Below, in pieces: positions 38,874 to 49,020 of a stretch of 64,000 bases of DNA (the stretch's first letter is position 1; each line of letters begins with the position of its first letter). The notes under the pieces were generated by a model. The model had not been told where the DNA came from and searched no databases. It worked only from the letters and a program-made list of their open reading frames with translations. This DNA comes from Planctomycetota bacterium (GTDB lineage: Bacteria; Planctomycetota; Planctomycetia; Planctomycetales; Planctomycetaceae), in the NCBI GenBank assembly GCA_003388505.1, contig QQVO01000060.1, positions 62,001 to 126,000 on the forward strand. The letters run 5' to 3'. The position numbers and the translations under genes were made by a program.

Positions 38874-41012
38874 TCACGGTAGTCGGAACACCCGCACGAT
38901 GGCGTCCGCCCCTGCCGTCACGGCGAAACGACCATCCGGCGAGACGGCGATGTCCCACACGCCCGACTCCTGCTCATCGAACTGCATCACCCTGCGTCCG
39001 GTCTTGGCGTCCCACAGGACGAGTCTGCTGCCGCCCGCTTTCTCGCCTGCTTGAACGGTCCCGATGAGAACTTTGCCGTTCGGCAGGAAGGCCACGGCAG
39101 CGACGCTGCCGGGCAGTCCTTCGAGTCGCTGCACGACGCGCTGTGTCGTCGCGTCCCAAACGATGGCCTGCGAGTTCGCACTCCCACTCACGACGAGCCG
39201 ACTGTCGAGGGAGAAAGCGACGCTCCACACTTCGCCGCCGTGCTCGCCGAACTCGGCGACCTTGGCCCCGTCTTGCACGTTCCAAAGTCGAACCGTTCCG
39301 TCCACGCTGGCGGTTGCGAGGGTGCGACCGTCGTTCGTGATTGCCAGTCCCCGGACAGACTCGAACGCACCGGATTCGCGGGACGGATGGGCCTTCACAC
39401 GGAGAAGCTGCTCGCCGGTGTCAGTCTCGAACACGGTCGCTGCTCCGATGTAGTCTCCGACGATCACTCGGCGACCGTTAGGCGTGAACAACGCCGCAAA
39501 GATCGTTGCAACGTGTGAGGACGTGAGATCGTGCTGCACTTTCCCGCTGCGCTCGTGCCACAGGTAAAGCCTGCTGCGCGCCGTGGCCGCCATGATTCGA
39601 TCACCGCCCGGCTGAAAGCCGACTGCACGAACGACTCCGTCCGCCCCCTCAAATCGCCTCACTTCCGCGCCGTTCTTGAGGCTCCAAAGGATCACTTCTT
39701 CGTGAAGCCCGCACGACACGACCTTCGTTCCGTCGCCGGATACGTCCACGCCGTACACGATCCCGCTGTGGCCCCTCAGTTCTCGCACGATGCCGGGCGG
39801 GCCGTCCGCCAACCACGAATCGGGTTCGGCCTCAGCACGACCAGCAGCAGGTTCGGGTACGTCGCGATCCTCGTTCGGTAGAACCGGGACACGCTCGCCG
39901 TTCTCGATGGCCGCGATCACGGCGTCCTTGTCCGGCAATCCGATACCCCGCCAGTCCTCATCGGCCCGCCACGCCTTCGTCAGTGCTTCGACGCGACGTG
40001 CAATCCAATCCTCGGATTGCTTCGACAGCGCTTCCCGTTCCGGCGTTCCAAACCGGAAGTGAGTTCGGATGTGATCGTGGAAGTCCGAGTCTGCCTTTCG
40101 TGCAATCGCCGTCGCGGTCTCCCGTTCTATGCGCCGCTGTTCCATCGTCGCATCGAGTTCACGACTTTGCGCTTCCAAGGTTGCTTCTTCGGCAGCCCGT
40201 TGCTCGGCCAGTCGCACCTGCAATTCCTTCTCGAACTCAACGCCGTCCCGGTCGTCGAACCGGCGCTTGATACGGATGATCGTGTTCTTCAGCGCCTTGC
40301 GGTCAACGGGTTTGTTGCTGTCCAAACCGACGACCTGAACGGTCCCCTGCATGTCGAGGAACGGGACCGTTTCGCCATCTGCCCCTACGTCCTCGTGGAC
40401 GCGGAACGGTGTGATCGTCGCCGTGCCGTCCGCCGTGCGATAGACCCACACATGGTGACGCCCGTTCCACGCCTTCGAGACGGGTTGGCCGAGGACGGCG
40501 TCGAGCAGTTCGAGCGAGATTATGTCTTCTTGGAACACGTCTCCGAGCCGCGTGTCCCGGCACGCCGGGTCAAGCCTCAGCAGATCGACGATCTCCCTAA
40601 CTTCGTTCGATGTGTAGTCGGCTGCCGTCGTCGAACCAGCGCCACCGGGGCGGAACAGCGTTCCCACTCCGGCAACGACGGCGACCAGCAGCAACAGACC
40701 CACGGCCCCAACGACCAGCATCCGCATCGAGACATTTCGGCCGCGCCCGGCAGACGACGATCCGTCTGTGCGTGCGGGCCGGGGCGGGGGGCTTCCGGTT
40801 CCGCGCTTCGGCTTCGGTGGGGCCGCAGGTGTGTCCTTGAAATCGAGTCCCTTCACCCGGCTCGCAGGAACCCACTCGTCCATGCCTTCCTTCCAGACCA
40901 GATCGTCCGGTCGCAATTCGCCAGCGGCAGCCAGCCGATTGAGTTCCGTTGCCGCGACCGGCCCCTGCTGGTGGTCGTCGCCGGTGCTGTAGTGCCACTC
41001 GTTGTTCGACAC
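38874..41012 (-). CDS. GYF_2-TM-coiled-coil-WD40 membrane protein
   Basis: A 712-residue protein. Residues 1-55 form a GYF_2/DUF4339 domain (EWHYSTGDDHQQGPVAATEL…DDLVWKEGMDEWVPAS). A linker and one membrane span (MRMLVVGAVGLLLLVAVVAGV, about 96-116) follow. The middle part carries RLDPACRDTRLGDVFQEDI and a charged coiled coil (about 265-330). The C-terminal 300 residues hold about seven WD40 repeats (HSGIVYGVDVSGDGTKVVSCG, SVDGTVRLWNVQDG, SGSANSQAIVWD). The GTG start at 41012 has AAAGGGA upstream. It is convergent with hsdS inside the island. It looks like a membrane scaffold; any defence role is speculation. Confidence 0.85.
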   Translation of the reverse strand: MSNNEWHYSTGDDHQQGPVAATELNRLAAAGELRPDDLVWKEGMDEWVPASRVKGLDFKDTPAAPPKPKRGTGSPPPRPARTDGSSSAGRGRNVSMRMLVVGAVGLLLLVAVVAGVGTLFRPGGAGSTTAADYTSNEVREIVDLLRLDPACRDTRLGDVFQEDIISLELLDAVLGQPVSKAWNGRHHVWVYRTADGTATITPFRVHEDVGADGETVPFLDMQGTVQVVGLDSNKPVDRKALKNTIIRIKRRFDDRDGVEFEKELQVRLAEQRAAEEATLEAQSRELDATMEQRRIERETATAIARKADSDFHDHIRTHFRFGTPEREALSKQSEDWIARRVEALTKAWRADEDWRGIGLPDKDAVIAAIENGERVPVLPNEDRDVPEPAAGRAEAEPDSWLADGPPGIVRELRGHSGIVYGVDVSGDGTKVVSCGLHEEVILWSLKNGAEVRRFEGADGVVRAVGFQPGGDRIMAATARSRLYLWHERSGKVQHDLTSSHVATIFAALFTPNGRRVIVGDYIGAATVFETDTGEQLLRVKAHPSRESGAFESVRGLAITNDGRTLATASVDGTVRLWNVQDGAKVAEFGEHGGEVWSVAFSLDSRLVVSGSANSQAIVWDATTQRVVQRLEGLPGSVAAVAFLPNGKVLIGTVQAGEKAGGSRLVLWDAKTGRRVMQFDEQESGVWDIAVSPDGRFAVTAGADAIVRVFRLP

Positions 41013-41625
41013 GGTGTCCCTTTCGTCTCCGGTTGGTCTGGTGTTCCCCTTCGAGGACTGTCGGGGCAACGCGCGGCTGGTGTTCGGCGCAATGAAAAAG
41101 GAGCGCCGAACCAGCGTGCCCACCAACCCCCGCCAAGGGGCGCATGAAACAGCACTGGCCGACGCCCCCATACGGGGGCGCGGCACAAGCACTGCCTTCA
41201 TGCGTTCAAGAACCCGAAGGTTCAGGTTGGCGGTATTTGGTGAAGCAGTTCTTGACGCCTGCGCGTCAAATCAGGTTGTCAACGCGGCCTTCGCGCGGCC
41301 GCGATCATCGCGATTCTGTTCTCCGCTTTCGGAAAGTGACTTCGTTTCAAGTCACGTTGGACTCACGCTTCAAGATTACCCCGGATTTGTGGGCATCGCA
41401 ATGTGCAGTTGTCTGCCCGTAGCGGTCCTTGTACGGTGGAGATTGCTCATTCCGAGCGTCGGCTGAAATCCACCGAAGGGATGCCGACCGCCAACCTACT
41501 ACAACGCCTGCGCAGCAAGGTGGTGATCTTCGGGGCGGTCCACCGGACCGGACGATGAGCAGGCTCGCTCCGCGTCCTGCCTTTCTTTCAACATGGCAGG
41601 CAATTTTCAGAAGCGGAGTTTCCTG
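41013..41625. other. Intergenic region in the island
   Basis: About 610 bases between the divergent WD40 and Cys-rich genes. A hairpin CGCCCCC/GGGGGCG with loop ATAC lies at 41163-41180, and a smaller CCCC/GGGG stem nearby. No gene is supported. Confidence 0.4.
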
Positions 41626-42168
41626 ATGGCTCGAAGACTTCCCCACGACCGTTGCGCGGTTTGCAACCGAACGCTTGCCGAAACCGGCGGCAAGCGACTC
41701 GTCGCCACGGCGTCCCACGCACTTCGCATCTGCGCCCCGGACACCCCGCTGGGGAGCCTTCATCACCCGGCCCGGATGATCCGTCTCCGGGGCGACTTCC
41801 GGGACGTGATCGTCGTCCTCAGCGGCGTGAGGCTGTGGACGCACAACGCCGTCGCGAACGTCGAGCGGATCGTCTACGAGGGCACGCGGCCTTGGTTCTG
41901 CCAGCGCTGCGCCGTCAGCAACTTGTGCCCGGCGTGTGAAACGCCCCTGACCACCGCCCCCGGCACGGACCATCTCGAAGACGATGGCCGCACGGTACAC
42001 TCGCCCCACGTTGCCGGGTACGTGCGGGAGTGCCCGAACCCGTCGTGCAAGCGTCACCGAACCGGCGTCCCGGATGGGGACGCGACCGACTGGATCGACG
42101 ACATCCCCTTTGATCCCGAACTCAACCGCCGGGTGGACGATCTGCTCGGCGAGGACTCACCGGAGTGA
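41626..42168 (+). CDS. Cysteine-rich, probable zinc-binding hypothetical protein
   Basis: A 180-residue protein that I do not recognise. Several CxxC pairs are spread over it: CAVC at 10-13, CQRC and CPAC near the middle (WFCQRCAVSNLCPACETPL) and a C-terminal CPNPSCKRH. This indicates two or more zinc sites. The ATG at 41626 has GGAG seven bases upstream; an in-frame ATG at 41593 lacks one. It is the last cargo gene before the right island end. A nucleic-acid-binding or adaptor role is possible. Confidence 0.65.
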   Translation: MARRLPHDRCAVCNRTLAETGGKRLVATASHALRICAPDTPLGSLHHPARMIRLRGDFRDVIVVLSGVRLWTHNAVANVERIVYEGTRPWFCQRCAVSNLCPACETPLTTAPGTDHLEDDGRTVHSPHVAGYVRECPNPSCKRHRTGVPDGDATDWIDDIPFDPELNRRVDDLLGEDSPE

Positions 42169-42400
42169 GAAGGAACAACGCTGTCGCTGGTCAGCCCGGA
42201 GCGTCGAGACTAACCACTCCATAGGACGGCTACGCGGCACCGAAAAGCTGATTCCGACGCGCGAGCACTGTTCCCGCCCGTGCGCCATCCTCATACCTTG
42301 CCACAACTTCGAACGACTTGCCGAGATTTCGCGAAGTCACCGACGAGCGACCGCCACAGGGGATGTCGTGCCAGTTGTGGAGTCTACGTTGTTTGCGCAG

Positions 42401-42629
42401 TCAACCAACACGGTCGGACCCGGTGTTGTCGGACTCGATGAGCAACAGGATCGCCCGTTTTAGGTGGTCCGGCAGTGCGGACCATTGGGCGACGACTCGT
42501 TGCAGGTCGGGGTCCGATTCGAGGGAATCGGAAGGCCCGGATGAGGCCGGTTTTCGGCCTTCGGCTTCAACCATGACTTCAACCACGTCTGGATTCCTGC
42601 CTGAATCCCGACGTTTTTGCGAATGTTCG
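42401..42629 (-). pseudogene. Detached integrase C-terminal coding segment
   Basis: A 75-codon minus-strand stretch that continues, in frame and without a stop, from the antisense tRNA codons of the right repeat. It ends DLQRVVAQWSALPDHLKRAILLLIES plus nine residues, like the closing helices of planctomycete integrases, and contains DVVEVMVEAEG, similar to DVVEAMVAVAS in the integrase tail. The offset between the two repeats (14001 bases) is divisible by three, so in a circularised island it would directly extend the integrase frame to about 575 residues. In the integrated state it has no start of its own. Confidence 0.7.
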
Positions 42630-42692
42630 CCGGTCTTGAAAACCGGCGTGGGGTAAAACTCACCGGGGGTTCGAATCCCCCCCTCTCCGCTT
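42630..42692 (+). repeat. attR: tRNA-end direct repeat
   Basis: A perfect 63-base copy of 28629-28691. It lacks the 5' half of the tRNA, so it is not a tRNA gene. It marks the right island boundary; host sequence resumes at 42693. Confidence 0.93.
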
Positions 42693-42977
42693 GCTTTCAA
42701 CACCTGACTTTAACCTGCTTTGCAGCAACGATTTACAACAACCGGTCTGGTTGACACCACCGGCCGTGTCAGGACTGGGCCGATCAGCGGGATGGATGAC
42801 GCAGCCGTCACATCCCCGCGGCGTCCGCGCCTGTACGGTCCGATCGTCGACGTTATGATGACTGTGTGGGATCCGGTCGCTCTCGCACCGCTCCAATGCT
42901 TTCCTTTTTGTCCGTGACCATGAGTCCGCTCGCTTTCGGACTCTAACAGCACACCAGCCCCTGAACTGGAGGCATCC

Positions 42978-44108
42978 ATGCTTCGTCGCACCTTCTCGTT
43001 GCTTACGATCGTCGCCCTGTGCAGTTTTTCGTTGGCCCATGCGGACGACAAGCAAACCGTCGGACCCGATGCCGACCGGCTGCAGGAGATGACCGGGCAA
43101 GCGGTCGAGTTTCTGCGGACGACACAGGCCGATGACGGAAGCTGGACCTCCCCGCAGGCGGTCGGCATCTCGGCGCTGGTGACGACCTCGCTGCTGAAAT
43201 CGGGCCTTGATCCGGAAGACCCCACGGTCGCCAAGGCCCTGCAGAACCTGGAAGGGTTTATTCAGGACGACGGCGGCATCTATCACAAAGACAGCAAGCA
43301 CAGAAACTACGAGACGTCGATTACATTGCTGGCGTTCGACGCCGCCAATGCCGACGGCCGCTACAACGAGACGATCGCCCGCGCGGCTGACTTTCTCAAA
43401 GGCCTGCAATGGGACGAAACCGAAGGCATCGACCAGTCCGACCCGGCCTACGGCGGCGCCGGGTACGGTGGGCACGAGCGGCCCGACCTCTCGAACACCT
43501 CGTTCTTTCTCGAAGCGATGATCACGGCCGGCGTCTCGCTTGACGATCCCGCCGTCAAGAAAGCATTGGTCTTTGTCTCCCGGACGCAAAACCTGGAGAG
43601 TGAGGCCAACACCACCCCCTTTGCAGCGAAGGTCGACGACGGCGGCTTCTACTACACCCCCGCCGCCGGCGGGACTTCGCAAGCCGGCACCACCCCCAAC
43701 GGCGGGCTCAGGTCGTACGCCAGCATGACCTACGCCGGGCTGAAGAGCATGATCTACGCCGGCTTGGCCGAAGACGATCCCCGTGTCGAAGCCGCCACCG
43801 AGTGGATCCGCCAGTTCTACTCGCTCGACGAGAATCCGGGAATGGGCCAGCAGGGACTGTTCTACTACTACCACACCTTCGCCAAAGCGCTCGACGCGAT
43901 GAACGTCGACCTGTTTGAAGACGCCGAGGGCGATACGCACGACTGGCGCAAGGAACTCACCGAGCACCTCGCGTCGATCCAGCAGGAGAACGGAAGCTGG
44001 GTCAACTCCGCCGAGCGCTGGTACGAAGGCGATCCCAACCTGGTCACCGCCTATTCACTGCTGGCGCTCTCCTACTGCCAGCCGAAAGAAGTCGAGGTTG
44101 AAAATTAG
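42978..44108 (+). CDS. Exported squalene-cyclase-fold (prenyltransferase-repeat) protein
   Basis: A 376-residue protein with a signal peptide ([22 protein letters not shown]). Alpha-alpha repeats follow, containing QW-like motifs: [42 protein letters not shown] and [31 protein letters not shown]. The fold is that of squalene-hopene cyclases and prenyltransferase subunits, but the length is about half and no DXDD acid motif is seen. A noncatalytic exported role is therefore likely. GGAGG lies seven bases before the ATG. It is the first host gene after the island. Confidence 0.85.
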   Translation: MLRRTFSLLTIVALCSFSLAHADDKQTVGPDADRLQEMTGQAVEFLRTTQADDGSWTSPQAVGISALVTTSLLKSGLDPEDPTVAKALQNLEGFIQDDGGIYHKDSKHRNYETSITLLAFDAANADGRYNETIARAADFLKGLQWDETEGIDQSDPAYGGAGYGGHERPDLSNTSFFLEAMITAGVSLDDPAVKKALVFVSRTQNLESEANTTPFAAKVDDGGFYYTPAAGGTSQAGTTPNGGLRSYASMTYAGLKSMIYAGLAEDDPRVEAATEWIRQFYSLDENPGMGQQGLFYYYHTFAKALDAMNVDLFEDAEGDTHDWRKELTEHLASIQQENGSWVNSAERWYEGDPNLVTAYSLLALSYCQPKEVEVEN

Positions 44109-44144
44109 AGCGACGCACACATAACGGTGGCAGCCCCATCGGCG

Positions 44145-45047
44145 CTATTCGAGCAACAGCGATGCCGAGGAAAAAACCGGACCCTCCACGCACGTGCGGC
44201 GATAGTCCCAGCCCGGATCCTCGTCGACCCGGACGCGGGTCACGCAACTGAAGCAAGCGCCGAATCCGCACGCCATCGGTGTTTCCAGCGACAGCCAGCA
44301 GGGCGCCTCGTGCTCCGCACACAACGCGGCGGTCGCTCTCATCATCGGCTCCGGTCCGCAGCAGTAGACGGCCGCCGGACGTTCCGTCTCGTCGGTCAGC
44401 ATCTCTCTCAGCAATTCGGTGACGAACCCCGCCCGCCCTTCGGAACCGTCGTCGGTCGAAATCCGATGGCTGAACCGGGGGATGTCTGCGAAGTCCGACA
44501 GATCGGCCCGGACGTCCCGCGTTTGCACTCCATACAGCAACGTCACGCGGGACGCCTTCTCCGCAACCGCCCGGCCGGGATTGCCGTACCGGCGCTGCCC
44601 GGCCGCCTCGCGCGCCACGGCCAGAAACGGCGTATACCCGATCCCTCCCCCCACGCACACCAGATGCCCCGCCCGCGGCACCGGAAATCCATTGCCCAGC
44701 GGCCCCCACAACTCCACCCGCTCCCCGCCGCTCCAGCCGGCCAGCAGTCCCGTCACCTTGCCGATGACGTGGTAAACGAAATCGATCGCCACGGCCCGTC
44801 CGTCCGCATCACGGGCAACGTCATACAGAGCGAACGGGCGGCCCAGCAGCGGATCGCTGCCCCCCGGAATGCGGATCATGAAAAACTGCCCCGGCACGAT
44901 CTGCTCCGCGATCTCCGGACATTCCAGCCGCAGCCGGAACGTGTCCCGCGCAAGCGGCGCCTGCTCAACCACGCGGCCCGTGCATTCGACTGCGGTCGGG
45001 ACCATCCCTGGAAATCCTGCGCACGACTCAGTGAGATCCTGTGGCAT
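44145..45047 (-). CDS. pyrK: PyrK-like dihydroorotate dehydrogenase electron-transfer subunit
   Basis: A 300-residue FAD/NAD and [2Fe-2S] reductase. The FAD-binding beta barrel has LLGRPFALYDV, the NAD-binding half has HLVCVGGGIGYTPFLAVAREA and CGPEPMMRATAALC, and the C-terminus carries Cys260, 265, 268 and 286 in the PyrK arrangement (ACGFGACFSC…TC). PyrK passes electrons from NADH to PyrD in pyrimidine synthesis. No pyrD is adjacent, so a related ferredoxin-NADP reductase role is possible. GGAGG lies just before the ATG at 45047. Confidence 0.85.
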   Translation of the reverse strand: MPQDLTESCAGFPGMVPTAVECTGRVVEQAPLARDTFRLRLECPEIAEQIVPGQFFMIRIPGGSDPLLGRPFALYDVARDADGRAVAIDFVYHVIGKVTGLLAGWSGGERVELWGPLGNGFPVPRAGHLVCVGGGIGYTPFLAVAREAAGQRRYGNPGRAVAEKASRVTLLYGVQTRDVRADLSDFADIPRFSHRISTDDGSEGRAGFVTELLREMLTDETERPAAVYCCGPEPMMRATAALCAEHEAPCWLSLETPMACGFGACFSCVTRVRVDEDPGWDYRRTCVEGPVFSSASLLLE

Positions 45048-45422
45048 GTCCCTCCGCCGTTGATATGAGTGCCCGCGCGACTTTCAGTGAATGGGAAACA
45101 GGCCGGCTGCTTCTTTCGTAAGCAACGATTCCATCCTGTCGAGACAGGTGGAACAGCTCCCCGGTCGGCGGCCAATCGCGGCCGCGCACCCGGCATGAGC
45201 CATCCTTCCCGTTCGTGCGACCAAACCCGCGTCAACCACCGGATGCGTTGGTCACCTTCCGGCGATTGTAGTGGCAAGCCGAGAGGGAATGACAGTCTCC
45301 CCGTGAGTTCACACCGGGCAATCGATTCTTGCGACCTCGGCAAGCCATGGCAGGGCATCCTTGATAGTTTCAAAGCTGCTGCTGAACCGTGAAATCCTCA
45401 AAAATGCCCTCTCGGACTTGGA
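45048..45422. other. Intergenic, no gene seen
   Basis: About 375 bases between two minus-strand genes. Frames within it give no coherent protein, and I see no convincing hairpin or repeat. Confidence 0.4.
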
Positions 45423-47510
45423 CTATTGGGCCGCACGCGTCGTGCGCCGCCGCAGCACGATGAAATACTCGCCGGCGTCATGCTCCACCAGTTTCCACTC
45501 CTCGGGATGCTCTCGCAGTTCACGCACCGCCCGGTAAGGCTCTTTTCGCAACTGACGGATCTTGTCCCGGCTGTGATACGGATGCTCGATGTCAATCACG
45601 ATCCAATCGGTATCGTGCGGGACGCGGTCCTCATAGTTCGACACCGCGCGCGGGTAGTCGCTGTAGTCGTACGACCGCTCGCGATGCGTCAGACTGGCAT
45701 GCACAAAATCAGTCGACGCCACCCGCGCGTCAGCCGGGATCAGCGCGTCGACCGTCTCGAACTGCCGGGCCCGCTCAGTCGGCACGTAGAGCCCCCGCCA
45801 GAACATCGCGTTTCCCGGATCCCAGAAGCTCAGGCTCAGTGGCGAAAAACCCAAAAACAGACCCGTCGTCAACCCGCACAGGCACGCGAATCGCGCGCGG
45901 CGAATCGCCGCGGCCTCTGCCCCGGTCGCAGGCTCATCGGTGGAATCGCCTGCCGAAGGCGCCGTTCTCCATCGCGCGAGTCCCGCCGCGGCCGCCCACA
46001 GCACGATCGGAACCAGCGGAGCATGAAAGTGATGCACCGGCGCCGGCGGCTGCATCGCGATCGTGTTCAGACAGAGCAACGCCAGCAACGGCAGTCCCAC
46101 CGCCAGTCGTCCCGGCGACCGCAGCGGGAGACCGCCCAACGGTACGAGCAGCAATAAGACATACTGCAGACTGCCGGAGTTGATCAGTTCGCCGAACATC
46201 AACCGCGGACTCGTCAGCATCGTGCCGAGAATCTCCCCCGGTGTCTCACCGAACTTCTCGAAGTATCGAGCGTAGTGAACGGTCTCCCCCCCGCGGAACC
46301 ACGGAATCGCATACTTGACGGCCACCAGCAGGTAGACGGCCCCCAGCACCATCACGACCGCGCCGACCACCGCTTGCCGGCGCTCCTCCGGCATTGTGCC
46401 CTGCCAGGGGCGGGCGGCCAGCAGCATCCACAGGCCCAGCAGCGACGTCACGATCGCGTAGTCCTCCTTGGCAGACAGCGCCAGCAGCAGAAACAGCGTC
46501 ATCCGTCCGTAGCGGCGAAGTTCCATGCTGTCGATCGCCCACAAGAACAGCGGCACACCGAAGGCGATCGGGCGGAACGTCTTGAAATCGATCGCAATGT
46601 CCAAAAACTGCAGGGGCACGTACAGCAGCGTCGCCGCCGCGAGCAGCAGTGACGCTTTTCGCGAGCCGCAATGCCTGTGCGCGATGCGATACACCGGAAT
46701 CGCACAACTCGCCAGCGCCAGCGACTCGCACAGTTCCAGCAGCAAATGGCTCGGCCACAGCAGATGCAGCGGAACGAGCAGCACGTGCACAACCTGAATG
46801 TGCTCGCCGAGAAACAATCCCTGATCGAGGTAGCTCCGGAATCCCTTGCCATGTTCGAGGTTCCACAGGTGTTCCTCGTACATCGCCGAGTCGCCGTGGG
46901 GAATTCGCAGGTTGAACCACAGTCCCCAGTTCATGGCCGTGAAGACAACCGTGAAGACTCCCACCAGACAGACAAGAGGCAGAACCGACGAGGTGCGCCC
47001 GCCAGTCGCCTCCCGCTGCGTCGCAGACTGCAAACTGAACCACGCCCCGGTCCACCCGGCGATCGCCACTGCCGCCCACAACGGGGCGGTCGCCGCGAGG
47101 AGATTGAGTCCCGACTCCGACCCGAGCAGCAATCCGGCCGTCCAGCACACGGACCACGCCGCCGGCAACAGCCACCACCGCCAACCACGGTCGGCCCATG
47201 CGATCGACGCAGAATAGAGCGACCACGGCTGCCTGCGCTTGACCAGCCAGCCGCCGGCAATCCAGGTCACGCCCGACAGTAAAACGATCCCCGCCGCAAG
47301 CCACGCCGACAGTTCCGGATTCACCCCGCCGGCCCCCGGCGGCATCGACGCCAGCCCCAGGGCCCGCGCGATTCCGTTCCACGCGTCGCGGCTCAGGAAC
47401 AACTCCGCCAGGTCAGCCAGCACCGCACGCGCAAACGCAAACGTCCCCAGCGTTCCCACGATCAGGAACAGAGGGCCGCGGCTCGCCGGTGACATGGAGA
47501 ATCGTTGCAT
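45423..47510 (-). CDS. DUF2079 polytopic membrane protein
   Basis: A 695-residue protein with about 11-13 membrane spans. Near residue 205 it carries the DUF2079 hallmark, a periplasmic loop HGDSAMYEEHLWNLEHGKGF, followed by LFLGEHIQVVHVLLVPLHLLWP. The family is related to GT-C glycosyltransferases such as ArnT/PMT, so a lipid-linked sugar transferase role is possible. The C-terminal soluble part (TERARQFETVDALIPADARV, DYPRAVSNYEDRVPHDTDWI) is typical of the family. Its exact substrate is unknown. Confidence 0.85.
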   Translation of the reverse strand: MQRFSMSPASRGPLFLIVGTLGTFAFARAVLADLAELFLSRDAWNGIARALGLASMPPGAGGVNPELSAWLAAGIVLLSGVTWIAGGWLVKRRQPWSLYSASIAWADRGWRWWLLPAAWSVCWTAGLLLGSESGLNLLAATAPLWAAVAIAGWTGAWFSLQSATQREATGGRTSSVLPLVCLVGVFTVVFTAMNWGLWFNLRIPHGDSAMYEEHLWNLEHGKGFRSYLDQGLFLGEHIQVVHVLLVPLHLLWPSHLLLELCESLALASCAIPVYRIAHRHCGSRKASLLLAAATLLYVPLQFLDIAIDFKTFRPIAFGVPLFLWAIDSMELRRYGRMTLFLLLALSAKEDYAIVTSLLGLWMLLAARPWQGTMPEERRQAVVGAVVMVLGAVYLLVAVKYAIPWFRGGETVHYARYFEKFGETPGEILGTMLTSPRLMFGELINSGSLQYVLLLLVPLGGLPLRSPGRLAVGLPLLALLCLNTIAMQPPAPVHHFHAPLVPIVLWAAAAGLARWRTAPSAGDSTDEPATGAEAAAIRRARFACLCGLTTGLFLGFSPLSLSFWDPGNAMFWRGLYVPTERARQFETVDALIPADARVASTDFVHASLTHRERSYDYSDYPRAVSNYEDRVPHDTDWIVIDIEHPYHSRDKIRQLRKEPYRAVRELREHPEEWKLVEHDAGEYFIVLRRRTTRAAQ

Positions 47511-47620
47511 GGCGTGTGCGACGTCTGTCGGTGCGTCACGTCAATATCGCATCCGATCAGGTGCGTCTACAATGGCGGCCGTTCCCTCCCGGACCCGCTT
47601 CTCCAAGCGGACTGTTGTGC

Positions 47621-48955
47621 ATGACCGACGCGTACTCAGACATTCCAGAACTGGCGGATCTGGAATCGGGCCGAAGTCTGGTCCGAATTCCGAGCGAGCA
47701 GAACGTCCCTTTCACGCCCCGCGTCCGGGCGCTGGTCGATACGGCCGAATTCCGCCGTTTGACCGACATCAGCCAGTTGGGCCTTGTCTCGCGGGTCTAT
47801 CCGGGCGCACGGCATTCCCGGTTCGAACACGCACTCGGCGTATTTCACAACGCGCTCCGCTTCATTCAGCAACTCAGGCGGGACGAAAAATTCCGCGAAC
47901 GGATTGATCGCCGCCGTGCCGAAGTGCTGATCGCCTCCGCCCTGCTGCACGATCTGGGGCATTGGCCCTTCTGCCACCCGATTGAAGACCTGGCGCTGGA
48001 GGGCATGCCGCCGCACGAGGACCACGCCGGCCGGTATCTGCTGGGGGATACGGAACTCGCGTCCGTGCTGCGCGAAGTGTGGGAAATCGATCCCGAGGAG
48101 GTGCTCGACGTCATCGCACCCCGCAGCGATTCTCCGCAACTTCGCCTGCTCCGCTCGATTCTTTCCGGTCCGATCGACGTCGACAAGATGGATTATCTCG
48201 AGCGGGACAGTCTGCACTGCGGCGTGCCATACGGACGCAACTTCGACAAGCAGCGGCTCATCCAGTCGCTCGTCGTCAACCAGGCCGGCGACGGGCTGGC
48301 CCTGACCGACAAAGGGAAGACGGCCGCCGAACTGATGGTCTTCGCCCGCTACGTGATGTTCAGCGAAGTCTATTGGCATCACGCCGTCCGCTCCGCGACG
48401 AGCATGTTCGCCCGCTGCTTTTTTGAGTTGCATGAGCGTCTCGACCTGGATGATCTGTTCGACCTGACCGACGCCGGGATGATCGCGTCGCTCCAGCGGG
48501 CCGCCGCCGGAACTCCCTCCGCGCAGTTGCTCGACGGCGTCTTCGGTCCGAAGCGCAGGCTGTACAAGCGGGCCGGAGAGTATGGGCACGAGCACGAAGT
48601 CTACGGCAGGCTCGCGCAGCGCCCCTACCGTTTCCTCGTCGAGTGCGCTCGAAATCTGGCGGAGGAGCTTTCGTCCTCAGCCGGGACGCCGATCGCGCCT
48701 GAGCAGGTGCTCATCGACGCCCCGCCGCCGCACCGGGAGGTGGAATTCGCCGTCGACATCTACTTCCCGAAGCGGAGCGCCTATCGACCGCTCAAGGAGG
48801 TCTCGCCCGTCGTCGACGCGTTGGCTCGGACGCAGTTCGATGAGTACGTCAAGCGCGTGCGGGTCTTTCTCGACCCGCAGGTGGCGGAGTCGGTTCGCCG
48901 GCTCTCCGACTTTGACCGCTGCGCCGTGCGGGCCATTGAGAAGACGAATTCATAA
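47621..48955 (+). CDS. HD-domain phosphohydrolase (dGTPase/SAMHD1-like)
   Basis: A 444-residue protein. The HD-domain metal ligands are visible: His65 or His70 in ARHSRFEHALGVFHNA, His110-Asp111 in SALLHDLGHWPF, and Asp188 in GPIDVDKMDYLERDS, with His114 and His119 nearby. Order and spacing match deoxyguanosine triphosphate triphosphohydrolase-like and SAMHD1-like enzymes, which remove triphosphate from dNTPs. The ATG at 47621 is chosen because the extension to 47489 is basic and not conserved-looking. No partner gene is adjacent. Confidence 0.85.
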   Translation: MTDAYSDIPELADLESGRSLVRIPSEQNVPFTPRVRALVDTAEFRRLTDISQLGLVSRVYPGARHSRFEHALGVFHNALRFIQQLRRDEKFRERIDRRRAEVLIASALLHDLGHWPFCHPIEDLALEGMPPHEDHAGRYLLGDTELASVLREVWEIDPEEVLDVIAPRSDSPQLRLLRSILSGPIDVDKMDYLERDSLHCGVPYGRNFDKQRLIQSLVVNQAGDGLALTDKGKTAAELMVFARYVMFSEVYWHHAVRSATSMFARCFFELHERLDLDDLFDLTDAGMIASLQRAAAGTPSAQLLDGVFGPKRRLYKRAGEYGHEHEVYGRLAQRPYRFLVECARNLAEELSSSAGTPIAPEQVLIDAPPPHREVEFAVDIYFPKRSAYRPLKEVSPVVDALARTQFDEYVKRVRVFLDPQVAESVRRLSDFDRCAVRAIEKTNS

Positions 48956-49020
48956 TCGCGCTTGCCCCTCCGGCGACCGAAGTGGAGAATAGACGAGTGC
49001 TTCGCCAGTGTTGAATTGAC

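Noticed and set aside
40017-41147. Plus-strand frame opposite the WD40 protein
   Set aside because: No recognisable domain, and the minus-strand reading has GYF_2, TM and WD40 features.
42630-42692. A second tRNA-Ser gene
   Set aside because: Only the 3' part from the anticodon arm is present; the 5' acceptor and D arm are missing, so it is the right attachment repeat.
42401-42703. An independent small gene at the right island end
   Set aside because: Its first codons are the antisense of the tRNA repeat and it has no start signal of its own; it is better read as the detached integrase end.
42978-44108. Squalene-hopene cyclase
   Set aside because: It is exported, about half length and lacks the DXDD motif, so only the fold name is used.
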